A stretch of 64,000 nucleotides of DNA from the NCBI GenBank assembly GCA_964544885.1, contig CAZJDX010000006.1, positions 1-64,000 of the forward strand, given 5' to 3'. The DNA comes from QQVM01 sp964544885. GTDB taxonomy: Bacteria > Bacteroidota > Bacteroidia > AKYH767-A > 2013-40CM-41-45. Numbering within the stretch: the first letter of the stretch is position 1; the number at the start of each line of letters is the position of its first letter. A model generated the notes under the pieces. That model ran no database searches. It worked only from the letters and a program-made list of their open reading frames with translations, and was not told the origin of the DNA. Below, one piece after another: positions 23,542 to 33,365 of the stretch. A program made the position numbers and the translations under genes.

Positions 23542-26500
23542 TCAACGCCGGATAAGGAGGCGTACCGGATTAAATGTGCGTTCTGACCTGATCAGGAGGT
23601 GATAAATACCTGGTGCCAGGGGGTTAAGGTTGATCCTCTCCCGGGCATAACCCGATATTACCGTTCGTCCGAGACTTTGCAAGAGCCTTCCATCTGTTGA
23701 ATAGATCTCAATATTCAAAAAACCCGGCTCTTCATTGTTCCAACCTATTTCAACTTCGGAGTTTGCCGGATTCGGAAAAAGGTCAATCAGCATTTTATGA
23801 GGAGGGGTCTCCAGGCCAACCAGCACACTGATATAGACAATATCGGTGGAAAAGCATCCCGTCGGATCCTGGACTGTCACAAAATAATTTCCTTCCACAG
23901 TCACAAAGATGGTTTGGGTGGTGTCTCCGGTGGACCACTGATAGAGCATGAAACCGGAGCCGGCATCCAGCACAACCCCCTGACCACTTTGAATGAAAAG
24001 GGTATCAGGACCGAGGTCAACGGATTGACCAGGGTATATGGTAGCCGTTAGAGTGGCAGGGGCGCTGGGACAAACATCTCCCGCGATGGCATAAAAATTT
24101 GTAGTCGTATCCAGGTGCGGAGTCATAAAGGTGCTCCCTGTTCCGAGTAAGGTTCCGCCTACAGGAAGATCGTACCATCTGACGGTGTCGGAAGAGCTTG
24201 CAGCTAAGAGAACGCTGGATGGACCGCAACTCTGTCCATTCTGTAAAAGAAAGAATTGACTGAAGGGAATGACAAGCGCAGTAACTGCCTGCCGGATGCT
24301 TCTGCAGTTATCGCCTGCTTCAACAAAATAAGTGACACTTGAGTTAAGGTAAGGCGTTACAAAGGTGCTGCCAGCCCCGATCTGTAGTCCGCCGACTGCA
24401 ACATCATACCAATAAACCTGTTCAGGAGAAGTGGCGCTAAGCGTCATAATACCTCCGCCGCAGACCGAATCCGCTGTAATAACAGGTGGATCCGGCAAGG
24501 GTATCACGACAGCGGTTACGGGAACACGTATACTGTTGCAGCCGATTCCGGCATCGGCGTAAAACACCGTACTGACCGAAATATTCGGAGTATTGAAAAC
24601 CGGACCAAAACCAAGCCAGTTTCCGCCGCTTGATGCGTCATACCAGTTGATCTGTTCATTGGATACCCCGCTGAGCACAACCGATCCGGGACCGCACCTG
24701 TCATTGCCGGTGAGAACAGGCGGGGCAGGCATACTGGTGATGATTGCCTGTACAGGCACCCTGAGACTGACACAGCTTGTGCCTGCTTCCACATAATAGG
24801 TCTGGCTGGTGCTGAGAACCGGAGTGGTATACGACGACCCGGTGAATAAGACAGATCCACCAACAGGTTGATTGTACCAGCGTATGATCTCAGGCGAAGA
24901 TGCTACCAGAGTCAGCGTTCCTGGTCCGCACCGGGAAGCATTGTTTACGACCGGCTCAGCCGACTGACTGGCTATAGTTGCTGTTACAGCTATTCTGATA
25001 CTTCTGCATTGATTTCCGGCTTCCACATAATAGGTGGTGCTTACATTCAGGGAAGGAGTGGTAAAGCTTGCTCCGGACGCAACAGGAGCGCCACCTGCCG
25101 GTACACTATACCACCAGATCTGTTGCGCGGAACTGGCCGTTAGTGTTACTGTACCCGGCCCGCACCTGGATACGCCGAATGCCACAGGAGCAGGAGGAGC
25201 CACCTCTATGATGGCCTGAACTGCGAGTCTGGTGCTCCGGCAGGAGTTTCCTGTTTCCACGTAGTATGTCGTTGTATTGACCAAAACCGGAGTAGTATAG
25301 CTGGTACCTGTTCCGAGCAATGTTCCGCCACTGATTGCATTGTACCAGTAAATGGTCTCAGAGGCGGTGGCAGTCAGAGTCAGTGAACCGGATCCGCAAC
25401 GCGAAACATCCAGAGCGACAGGAGCAGCCGGCACCGCATTTATAATGGCCTCCACTTCAAGTCTTGAACTTACACAGGAGCCGTTTGACGCTTCAACATA
25501 ATAGCTTGTAGTTGTGCTGAGGGAAGGGGTGGTAAAAGTGCTGCCTGTGTCGAGCAGGCTGCCTCCGGAAGGAGAATCGTACCAGGAAATACCATATGGC
25601 GAAGAGGCGCTGAGAATGAGAATTCCCTGTCCGCATCTCGCACTGTCGGCACTGACCGGTGGAGGTGGAAGAATGTCCACATCAGCCTGAACAGGTACCC
25701 TCACACTGCGGCAAACCCCTCCGGTTTCAACATAATAGGTAGTGCTTGAACTAATAACCGGAGTAGTAAATGTATTTCCTGTGTCAAGGAGATTTCCTCC
25801 TGATGCGGCGTCGTACCAGAATACTGAATCGCTTGCGATTGCCAGCAGAACCAGGGTGCCCGGTCCACAGCGGGAAGTGTCATTCACTACAGGTGCATCC
25901 GGCATCGAATCGATTATCGCTTGCACGGCAATTCTTGGACTGGAGCAATCAGCATTCACAGCTTCCGCATAATAGGTGGTGCTTGAGTTCAATACCGGTG
26001 TCGTAAAGCCGGATCCGGTGAACAACACCGAGCCACCGCTGAGTGAATCGTACCAGTTGACCGTGAAGGCTGAAGAAGCCAGGAGAGTGAGTGATCCCGG
26101 TCCGCAACGGGACGAATCTGCCGTAACAGGATCGGAAGGAACTGAAAGAATGATAGCCTGAACGGGAGTTCTCGTCGCGCTGATACAACCATTGTCAGCT
26201 TCTGCGTAAAAGGTTGTTGTTACCGGGAGTGAACCGGTCAGGAAGCTTGTCCCTGTATCCAGGGCCGTTCCTCCGCTTGGCTGATCGAACCAGTAGATGA
26301 AGCCGGAGGCGGAAGCGCCCAGAAGGACTTGTCCGGGACCGCAACGACTGGAGTCCGATGCCAGAGGTGCATCAGGGGGGCCGCTGATTACCGCCTGTAC
26401 CGGAATTCTTTCACTTCGGCAGCCATTGCCTGTTTCGACATAATAGGTCGTACTTGAATTTATAACAGGTGTAGTATACGAAATTCCTGTATCCAGGAGA

Positions 26501-27723
26501 TTGCCTCCGGTTGGAGAATCAAACCAGAAAACTGTATCAGTGGAGTTTGCGAAAAGGGTCGTCGAGCCGGGTCCGCATAGAAACCCATCGCTTGTAAGCG
26601 GAGTGTCCGGAAGAGGATTTACCACAGCCTGTACAGCTACCCTGGAACTGAGACAATTTCCATTATCTGCCTGGACATAATAGGTGGTCGTCGTATCAAG
26701 AAGCGGAGTGACGAAATTTAATCCTGTATTCAAATTAGTACCGCCACTGAGTGAATCGTACCAATGAACAAGATCAGAGGAGATTGCGGCCAGGGTCACT
26801 ATTCCCGGACCGCATCGGGCCGAATCATTCGTGACCGGATCAGGTGGAATATCATTAATAATGGCTTGTACAGGTATTCTGGCGCTGCGGCATCCGTTTC
26901 CACTTTCAAGGTAGTAAACGGTTGTGGCGGAGAGGAGTGGGGTGATAAAAAGAGAGCCGGTATCAAGCGGTACTCCTCCTGCCGGAGAGTCGAACCAGAA
27001 GATGGTATCTGAGGAAAGGGCAGTTAAGGTAAAATCAGATTCACCGCATGATGATGCATCACTTGCAACAGGGACATCAGGAACAGGATGAATGACTGCA
27101 TAGAAGGGCACTCTTTCACTCGCACATAAGGAGTCGGCAGCCATCATGTAAAACAGTGTCGTGTCATTCAGGAAGGGTGTTGTATAAGTCAGGCCGGTAT
27201 CCAGTAAGGTTCCACCGCTAAGTGAATCGAACCAACTGACAGTATAGGATGAATTGACAAGAAGAGTAATACTTCCCGGTCCACAACGCGACGAATCAAT
27301 GACTAGCGGTGGCTCAGGAGTCGGATAAATTTCAACATCCAGGTAACTCGTATCAGTATTGGTTCCGTCACTGGCAATGAACATGACGGTAAAGACCCCG
27401 GAGCTGTCATAAAGGTGTGAAGGACTTGCCAGGTCGGATGAGTCGCCGTCACCGAAATACCATTTGAATATGGTCGCACCCGGACTCATATTGCTGAAAT
27501 CGATATTCAGCGGTTCACAACCGGAAGTATCACTGGCTGTGAAATCAGAAAAAGGTCCGGCATAGAGAAACAGATTCGAATAATGAGCCAGGGGAGGAGT
27601 TTGTGTGAAAGAAGATAGCTGATTCCGTCGATGTTCAGGAAAAGCATCCTGAGCATTCGCAACCGGAGAGGAAGATAAAAGCAAAAATATAATGACAGAA
27701 AAAAAGATTCTTCCTGATTGCAT
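23542..27723 (-). CDS. giant T9SS-sorted surface protein with PKD and 14 Ig-like repeats
   Basis: About 1393 residues from ATG 27723, chosen because it starts the signal peptide (MQSGRIFFSVIIFLLLSSSP); an in-frame start 37 codons upstream is possible. A PKD-type domain comes first (GATIFKWYFGDGDSS). Fourteen Ig-like repeats of about 78 residues follow, each with SRCGPG, WYDS.SGG, TTPxLxxTTTYYVE and CRS.R.PVQA, then a GTGS-type strand domain (YQWSTGDTTQTIFVT) and the C-terminal type A sorting domain (LFPNPANSEVEIGW). It is likely an adhesin or matrix protein. The repeats are highly alike and may vary in number between strains. Confidence 0.9.
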   Translation of the reverse strand: MQSGRIFFSVIIFLLLSSSPVANAQDAFPEHRRNQLSSFTQTPPLAHYSNLFLYAGPFSDFTASDTSGCEPLNIDFSNMSPGATIFKWYFGDGDSSDLASPSHLYDSSGVFTVMFIASDGTNTDTSYLDVEIYPTPEPPLVIDSSRCGPGSITLLVNSSYTVSWFDSLSGGTLLDTGLTYTTPFLNDTTLFYMMAADSLCASERVPFYAVIHPVPDVPVASDASSCGESDFTLTALSSDTIFWFDSPAGGVPLDTGSLFITPLLSATTVYYLESGNGCRSARIPVQAIINDIPPDPVTNDSARCGPGIVTLAAISSDLVHWYDSLSGGTNLNTGLNFVTPLLDTTTTYYVQADNGNCLSSRVAVQAVVNPLPDTPLTSDGFLCGPGSTTLFANSTDTVFWFDSPTGGNLLDTGISYTTPVINSSTTYYVETGNGCRSERIPVQAVISGPPDAPLASDSSRCGPGQVLLGASASGFIYWFDQPSGGTALDTGTSFLTGSLPVTTTFYAEADNGCISATRTPVQAIILSVPSDPVTADSSRCGPGSLTLLASSAFTVNWYDSLSGGSVLFTGSGFTTPVLNSSTTYYAEAVNADCSSPRIAVQAIIDSMPDAPVVNDTSRCGPGTLVLLAIASDSVFWYDAASGGNLLDTGNTFTTPVISSSTTYYVETGGVCRSVRVPVQADVDILPPPPVSADSARCGQGILILSASSPYGISWYDSPSGGSLLDTGSTFTTPSLSTTTSYYVEASNGSCVSSRLEVEAIINAVPAAPVALDVSRCGSGSLTLTATASETIYWYNAISGGTLLGTGTSYTTPVLVNTTTYYVETGNSCRSTRLAVQAIIEVAPPAPVAFGVSRCGPGTVTLTASSAQQIWWYSVPAGGAPVASGASFTTPSLNVSTTYYVEAGNQCRSIRIAVTATIASQSAEPVVNNASRCGPGTLTLVASSPEIIRWYNQPVGGSVLFTGSSYTTPVLSTSQTYYVEAGTSCVSLRVPVQAIITSMPAPPVLTGNDRCGPGSVVLSGVSNEQINWYDASSGGNWLGFGPVFNTPNISVSTVFYADAGIGCNSIRVPVTAVVIPLPDPPVITADSVCGGGIMTLSATSPEQVYWYDVAVGGLQIGAGSTFVTPYLNSSVTYFVEAGDNCRSIRQAVTALVIPFSQFFLLQNGQSCGPSSVLLAASSSDTVRWYDLPVGGTLLGTGSTFMTPHLDTTTNFYAIAGDVCPSAPATLTATIYPGQSVDLGPDTLFIQSGQGVVLDAGSGFMLYQWSTGDTTQTIFVTVEGNYFVTVQDPTGCFSTDIVYISVLVGLETPPHKMLIDLFPNPANSEVEIGWNNEEPGFLNIEIYSTDGRLLQSLGRTVISGYARERINLNPLAPGIYHLLIRSERTFNPVRLLIRR
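24030..27315 (-). repeat. 14 tandem units of about 235 bp within the adhesin-like gene
   Basis: Each unit encodes one Ig-like domain with two conserved cysteines (RCGPG near the start, the second near the end). Copies are diverged at the DNA level but keep length, so they arose by old duplications rather than very recent ones. Confidence 0.85.
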
Positions 27724-28192
27724 TCTGTTGAATTGTTTAATACGGACTTCTCGTTCCGGCCACACGCTATGACAGATTATTGTCTGGAATATACAGTTTT
27801 TCCCCAATTGCCAAAGGATATTTTTGGCGAACAATAAAGATTGATCAAGGGAATAATTGGTATTAATCTAAGGCATGAACCGGAAGGTTCAAAACATCAG
27901 CAAATATCGGTATCTCCGGGCAATTTAAGAAACATAATTAAGGATAAAATGGTGAAAGATGACGAGATTGTAAAGAAATACCCTGTGTCATAAATTCGCA
28001 GGTATTCTTCGTACAAAACGCTTCTTTGTCAGAAGGAGGAAAAGAATGCGTTTTGAACCCCTTTATCCTGGCGGCAAAGGATGATTTCATCGGTTGACGG
28101 AATGCCCTTTGTACTGCAAGGCGGCAGAAATGGTGGCGGACTGCAATGAATTGGGATTTGTTAGTATTTTTGTTTTTACTCTCCTGAAAATT
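27724..28192. other. 469-bp gap with a long inverted repeat before the M1 peptidase gene
   Basis: CAAAACGCTTCTTT (28014-28027) and AAAGAATGCGTTTTG (28041-28055) pair over the whole arm with one bulged base. The 13-base loop contains AGAAGGAGGA, and CCTTT/AAAGG follows as a second small stem. No gene is visible. It may be a leader structure or a protein-binding site. Confidence 0.45.
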
Positions 28193-30061
28193 ATGCGCAG
28201 TTATTCTCTCTTACTACTCACGATGTTTATTTCATGCACTATGAAAGAAAAAGAAAAGGAAGAAAGCCTGAATGAAACTGAAATTCATGTCCATGATCCA
28301 CATAGTTATTCGAGGCCTGAAGAAGCAAGGATAAAGCACCTTTCGCTTGACCTGAAGGTGGATTTCAATAGGAAGATTCTGGAAGGCAAAGCCAGGATTC
28401 ATTTCGATAGGTATAATGGTTCCGGCAGAATAATCCTTGACACACGCGATCTGAATATCAACAGGATTACATTGGGGGATACCGATGAAGAAGCAACTTA
28501 TTCATTGGGGAAAGCGGATCCGTTCCTTGGTCAATCGTTGTCCATCGCTGTGCCTGAAAAGGCAGATTTCATAACAATCTCTTATACAACCTCTCCCGGA
28601 GCACAGGCTCTTCAATGGCTTGCACCGGAGCAGACCGCCGGAAAGAAATCGCCTTTTCTTTTCACGCAATCGCAGGCCATCCTGGCCAGAACCTGGGTTC
28701 CGGTGCAGGATAGTCCGGGTATTCGATTTACCTACGAGGCCAATGTCAGTGTTCCTCCCGGACTCATGGCAGTGATGAGTGCAAAGAATCCACAATTGAA
28801 AAATCCTGAAGGGAAGTATAGCTTCCGTATGGATCAGCCAATACCGGCATATCTTTTGGCTCTTGCTGCAGGTGATTTTGATTTCAGGGCTTTTGATTCA
28901 AGAACCGGGGTCTATGCTGAACCCCAAACGCTGGAGAAGGCAGCCTATGAATTCGCTGAATTGCCAAAGATGCTGGAAGTTGCGGAGAAACTGTATGGCC
29001 CCTATGAGTGGGAGCAATACGATGTGATTGTACTACCTCCGAGTTTTCCTTTCGGAGGTATGGAAAATCCAAGGATCACTTTTGCCACGCCAACGATTCT
29101 CGCGGGAGACCGGTCTCTCACAGCGCTCATCGCACATGAACTGGCGCATAGCTGGAGCGGTAACCTGGTGACGAATGCGACCTGGAATGATTTCTGGCTG
29201 AATGAAGGTTTTACAGTTTATTTTGAAAACCGGATTATGGAGGCGCTTTATGGAAAAGATTTTGCTGAAATGCAGACCCTTCTGGGCGTTGAGGATCTTA
29301 AAGAAACGATCGCTGAACTTGGAGAGAAAAGTCCCGATACGCATTTGAAACTCAAACTTGATGGAAGGGATCCGGATGACGGCATGAACGATGTGGCATA
29401 TGAAAAAGGCCGACTGCTTTTACTTCTGATGGAACGGACATTCGGGAGGGAAAAGTTTGACGCTTACCTGAGAAAACATTTCAGCGAACACGCTTTCAAA
29501 ACGATAACAACCGAACAGTTCATTGAGGAATATTACAGAGAACTTGTCGGTGAAGATTCCGCAATCGCAAGGTCTATTGATATTGATCGCTGGATATTTG
29601 GTCCGGGAATTCCTGACAATGCACCAAAGGTCCGGTCCATCCGTTTCGAAAAGGTAGAGAAGCAGGTTGAGAACTGGAAGAATGGTGCACCGGCCTCTTC
29701 ACTCGAAACAAACAATTATACAACCAATGAATGGTTGCGTTTTCTTGGTTTATTGCCCAGGAAAATGAGTCATCAGCAGATGGATGAACTGGACGAAGCT
29801 TTTCGTTTTTCAAAAAGCGGTAATTCAGAGATCCTGTTTGCCTGGCTTGAACTGTCCATTCTCAATGAGTACAAAAAGAATTATCCGGAGTTGAAAGAAT
29901 TTCTGACAGAGATTGGAAGAAGGAAATTTGTTCGTCCCTTATTCATGGCGCTGGTAAAAACCGAAGAAGGAAAAAAGTTCGCCAGAGAGATATATTCACT
30001 TAGCAGACCCAACTATCACTATGTTACACAGGCAACCGTTGATGCAATACTCAGGGATTAG
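28193..30061 (+). CDS. M1-family lipoprotein aminopeptidase (leukotriene A4 hydrolase-like)
   Basis: 622 residues from ATG 28193; upstream in-frame starts are rejected because 28193 begins a lipoprotein signal (MRSYSLLLLTMFISC) with a lipobox Cys. The metallopeptidase domain shows the exopeptidase motif GGMENPRITF, the zinc site HELAHSWSG and NEGFTVYFE with the third ligand Glu. The C-terminal helical domain (about 480-622) resembles that of leukotriene A4 hydrolase. It trims N-terminal residues from peptides in the periplasm or at the outer membrane. The downstream gene overlaps its end. Confidence 0.93.
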   Translation: MRSYSLLLLTMFISCTMKEKEKEESLNETEIHVHDPHSYSRPEEARIKHLSLDLKVDFNRKILEGKARIHFDRYNGSGRIILDTRDLNINRITLGDTDEEATYSLGKADPFLGQSLSIAVPEKADFITISYTTSPGAQALQWLAPEQTAGKKSPFLFTQSQAILARTWVPVQDSPGIRFTYEANVSVPPGLMAVMSAKNPQLKNPEGKYSFRMDQPIPAYLLALAAGDFDFRAFDSRTGVYAEPQTLEKAAYEFAELPKMLEVAEKLYGPYEWEQYDVIVLPPSFPFGGMENPRITFATPTILAGDRSLTALIAHELAHSWSGNLVTNATWNDFWLNEGFTVYFENRIMEALYGKDFAEMQTLLGVEDLKETIAELGEKSPDTHLKLKLDGRDPDDGMNDVAYEKGRLLLLLMERTFGREKFDAYLRKHFSEHAFKTITTEQFIEEYYRELVGEDSAIARSIDIDRWIFGPGIPDNAPKVRSIRFEKVEKQVENWKNGAPASSLETNNYTTNEWLRFLGLLPRKMSHQQMDELDEAFRFSKSGNSEILFAWLELSILNEYKKNYPELKEFLTEIGRRKFVRPLFMALVKTEEGKKFAREIYSLSRPNYHYVTQATVDAILRD

Positions 30062-30638
30062 CATAATCCCTTTGGCTCTATTAGTGAGCCTCTTGCTGCT
30101 GTTCACCAGCTCCTGCACTGATAATACGAAGAAGGTGGAAGAGTCTTCGCGTGAATACCTCAAAGAGGGTGCTGAAATCGCGGCCATAGCACAGCGTACT
30201 TTGGTGTCAAACCTCAGCAAAGCCATTGAATATGGCGGTACTTCCTACGCAGTTGGATTTTGTAATACGAGAGCGGGTGAATTAATGGACAGCATAAGTG
30301 AAGCCTCCTCCTGCAAACTAAGCAGAGTAAGCGACCGTAACCGGAATTCCGGAAATTTAATTGAGAGTGAACTTGACAAGATCGTTTGGCAGTTTTATCA
30401 GTCAAGCGGAAGCAGCAATGATACATTTTTGCTCAGCGGAGAATCAGGTTTTTTTTTCCGGCCGATAAAGATAGCCATGCCTCTTTGTCTCAATTGTCAC
30501 GGCGTACCCGGTCTGGATATCGAGGAGAAAACACTTGCCATGATAGACAGTCTCTATCCGGCAGATCTGGCAAGAAATTACAAGTCAGGAGATCTTAGAG
30601 GGCTTTTTAAAGTGGAATTCTCAGGACTGAAAAAATAA
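30042..30638 (+). CDS. Tll0287-like (DUF3365) c-type haem lipoprotein
   Basis: 198 residues from ATG 30042, which gives a lipoprotein signal (IPLALLVSLLLLFTSSC). An ATG at 30021 would add seven residues. The body matches the Tll0287-like sensor domain (AVGFCNTRA, RVSDRNRNSGN) with a haem site CLNCHG near residue 155. The first 20 bp overlap the M1 peptidase gene in another frame, so they are cotranslated. Proteins of this family are exported redox or haem sensors; the partner is unknown. Confidence 0.85.
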   Translation: MQYSGISIIPLALLVSLLLLFTSSCTDNTKKVEESSREYLKEGAEIAAIAQRTLVSNLSKAIEYGGTSYAVGFCNTRAGELMDSISEASSCKLSRVSDRNRNSGNLIESELDKIVWQFYQSSGSSNDTFLLSGESGFFFRPIKIAMPLCLNCHGVPGLDIEEKTLAMIDSLYPADLARNYKSGDLRGLFKVEFSGLKK

Positions 30639-30656
30639 GCCTTTACTCTGTCAAAA

Positions 30657-32507
30657 TCAGGATTCCTTTTTTTTATTCTCGACCCAATCCCTCACATTTT
30701 CACTCAACAACTTTAGCGGGAGAGAACCATTGGTGAGAATCACATCATGGAATTCCCTTATATCAAATTTATTCCCAAGTTCTTTCCTGGCATATTCCCG
30801 TAGTTCGAGTATTTTTAGCATACCTATTTTATATCCGGTAGCCTGTCCGGGCCAGACTATATACCTGTCGATTTCCTTCCTGCAGTCACCTTCAGGATTG
30901 GGTGTATTACGGATGAAATACTCATACGCCTGTTCGCGTGTCCATTTTTTATGATGGATACCGACATCAACAACCAGTCGTGCTGCTCTGAAAACTTCAT
31001 TGGCAAGTCTTCCGAAATCTGAATACGGATCAGAATAAAACCCAAATTCTTTAGGGAAGTATTCGGAATAGAGCGCCCATCCCTCAATATAAGCTGTACT
31101 TCCATCATGCTTCCGGAATTTCGGCAAACCGGTGAGTTCCTGGGCTATGGCAATCTGCATATGATGGCCCGGTATTCCTTCGTGGTATGCGAGCGCTTCA
31201 GCCTGATAGATCGGCTGATCATTCATATTATATAAGTTGATATAATATCTTCCCGGTCGGGAACCATCAAGCGCCGGTTGTTCATAAAACGCCCCACCTG
31301 TAGATTGTTCCCTGAATGGTTCTACAGCCTTGACCTCTATGGCGGCGTTGGGTTTTGTCAGAAAGAACATGTCCAGTTTTACACGCATGGAGTCAATATA
31401 TGCCGTGGCAAGTTTGCGATATGCTTCTTTTCCTTCCGCAGTGTTCGGGAAATAGAATTTTTTTTCTGAACGCATGAACTCAAAGAAACCGATCAGAGTT
31501 TCGTCTTTATATCCGAGTTTTTTAATGATCTCACGCATCTCAGCATGAATTCTTTTAACCTCTTGTTCACCGGTTTCGAAGATTTCATCCGGTGTCATTT
31601 CAACAGTTGTAGTATTGTATAATGCGGCTCTGTAAAATCTCGATCCATCAGGAAATTTCCATGCACCGTCATCATCTGTCGCTTTTTGGCCGAGGTAGGA
31701 TAATTCGTAGATCAGTTGTTCATAGGCAGGCTTTACAAAATCTGTCAGTGCGATTTCAGCCTCCTTCAGCAATTCAGTCCTCTCAGCATAAGAGATTCCG
31801 TTGAGTTTTTCCAGCTTGGATCTGAAATCCGAGTACAAGGGATTTTTAACCGGGGAATTATCAAAAGGTTTTCCCTGGATAATATTCCTGCAATCATCAA
31901 GCACCAAAGGAAAAACAAATTTTGGCAGATTGATTCCAAGACTGTCGCGGATTTTAAGACCTGCACACACATCCTCAAACATCGGCGCAATACCCCGGAG
32001 TCGTTCTATGTAAGCCCAGGCATCGGACACCGAATCTATGCTATGCATGTTGATCAGGAATGCCGGTATCTGACTCTGTACGCCATCCATTTGGTTCACT
32101 GGATAATTGTGAAACCTCCATGGGAACATCGCGATAGCTTGTTGTGCAAGGAATTCAAAATAACGAAAGCTTAAGCGGGTCTCATCATTCAGTTTGTCGT
32201 AATCGAGACTGTCGCGCAGGAAATTTAACTCCTTTCTTATGATCTCAATTTCGGCGATGGCAGCAGAGTCGCTCAGGTCTTTCCATTTTCCATAATCAAG
32301 CTTAATACCGAGATAAGTCTGACGAACAGGATCTCTTTTAACCGCTGCATCAAACGACCGGTCAAAGAACAGATTGGCTCTGGCAGATTCTTTCGCAATT
32401 TCATCCGGAGTGAAAACCGGAAGAGTATTTTTTACAGGCTCTTTACAAGTGACAAAAGAAAAAGTGATCAAAATGGCCAGAAAGCCATGAAAATTAAATT
32501 TATTCAT
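30657..32507 (-). CDS. DUF885 family lipoprotein (predicted metallopeptidase)
   Basis: A 616-residue exported protein with lipobox Cys at about residue 21 (FVTCKEP). DUF885 proteins are related to zinc peptidases. The motif HEGIPGHHMQ (HExxxHH type) and GWALYSEYFPKEFG match that family. It is likely a periplasmic carboxypeptidase-like enzyme of unproven substrate, and sits convergent to the haem lipoprotein gene. Peptidases M1, M49 and DUF885 lie within 12 kb of each other here. Confidence 0.9.
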   Translation of the reverse strand: MNKFNFHGFLAILITFSFVTCKEPVKNTLPVFTPDEIAKESARANLFFDRSFDAAVKRDPVRQTYLGIKLDYGKWKDLSDSAAIAEIEIIRKELNFLRDSLDYDKLNDETRLSFRYFEFLAQQAIAMFPWRFHNYPVNQMDGVQSQIPAFLINMHSIDSVSDAWAYIERLRGIAPMFEDVCAGLKIRDSLGINLPKFVFPLVLDDCRNIIQGKPFDNSPVKNPLYSDFRSKLEKLNGISYAERTELLKEAEIALTDFVKPAYEQLIYELSYLGQKATDDDGAWKFPDGSRFYRAALYNTTTVEMTPDEIFETGEQEVKRIHAEMREIIKKLGYKDETLIGFFEFMRSEKKFYFPNTAEGKEAYRKLATAYIDSMRVKLDMFFLTKPNAAIEVKAVEPFREQSTGGAFYEQPALDGSRPGRYYINLYNMNDQPIYQAEALAYHEGIPGHHMQIAIAQELTGLPKFRKHDGSTAYIEGWALYSEYFPKEFGFYSDPYSDFGRLANEVFRAARLVVDVGIHHKKWTREQAYEYFIRNTPNPEGDCRKEIDRYIVWPGQATGYKIGMLKILELREYARKELGNKFDIREFHDVILTNGSLPLKLLSENVRDWVENKKKES

Positions 32508-32708
32508 AAGAAGAACTATACGTATAGGGCAGAGTTAAATCAGTACAAAAGTAAGGAAGAAAATCCAATTCCCTTTGAATCGGAATTAGGTTTTAATTTT
32601 GATAAGCTGATCCTGTTGTCAATTCCAGACTCTTCATGTTGGTTCAATGAAGCTTCAGTTTGATGCTTCGGAATTCTTATGTAAGTTTAAACCTGAAATT
32701 TTAATGCG

Positions 32709-33209
32709 ATGATAAACATCAGGCCTGCCACGGAAGATGACCAGCATGCAATTATGGAGATTTATAATGATGCGGTGATTACTTCAAATGCCACATTTGA
32801 TACTGATCCCCGCACCCTTTCAAAGCAAATGGAATGGTTTCGTCAGCACAAGAGCAGACATCCTGTAATTGTAGCAGAGAAGAATAATTTAATTATAGGA
32901 TGGGCTTCACTTAGTCCATGGAGTGATCGTTGCGCCTATGAAACCACTGTTGAGGTCAGTATATATATTCACCATGATTTCAGGGGAAAGGGTCTTGGTT
33001 CAAAACTCCTGAAGATCATTACTCTTGAAGGAGAAAAGGCGGGAAACCATACCATCATCTCGAGAATTACGCAGGGTAATGAGGTGAGCATACATATACA
33101 TGAAAAGTTAGGATACAGGCATATCGGAGTAATGGAAGAGGTTGGTTACAAGTTTGGAAGATTCCAGAATGTACATCTGATGCAGTATATTTTCAGGAAA
33201 CACCGATAG
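32709..33209 (+). CDS. GNAT N-acetyltransferase, phosphinothricin/methionine sulfoximine type
   Basis: A 166-residue GNAT enzyme. Start signature MINIRPATEDD, acceptor-site block WASLSPW, and acetyl-CoA loop FRGKGLGSKLLK. The end (FQNVHLMQYIF) is typical of the PAT/MddA family, which acetylates methionine sulfoximine or phosphinothricin-like amino acids; many such enzymes have other natural substrates. Its neighbours give no further clue. Confidence 0.85.
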   Translation: MINIRPATEDDQHAIMEIYNDAVITSNATFDTDPRTLSKQMEWFRQHKSRHPVIVAEKNNLIIGWASLSPWSDRCAYETTVEVSIYIHHDFRGKGLGSKLLKIITLEGEKAGNHTIISRITQGNEVSIHIHEKLGYRHIGVMEEVGYKFGRFQNVHLMQYIFRKHR

Positions 33210-33365
33210 TCGATTTATTTGCTTCTTAACTCATCTTTGCCTTATTTTGGTTAAGGAAAAATACCAGCTATTTATTCAATCTGGACCCGAGGATCCTCGA
33301 TTGGGTTTGGCCGGATTATTTTTCGGATAGTAAATTTCGTTTATACTGTTTTTCAACTTTATAGT

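Noticed and set aside
24030..27315. CRISPR or satellite DNA in the large repeat gene
   Set aside because: The repeats are in-frame domains of one protein with a signal peptide and sorting domain.
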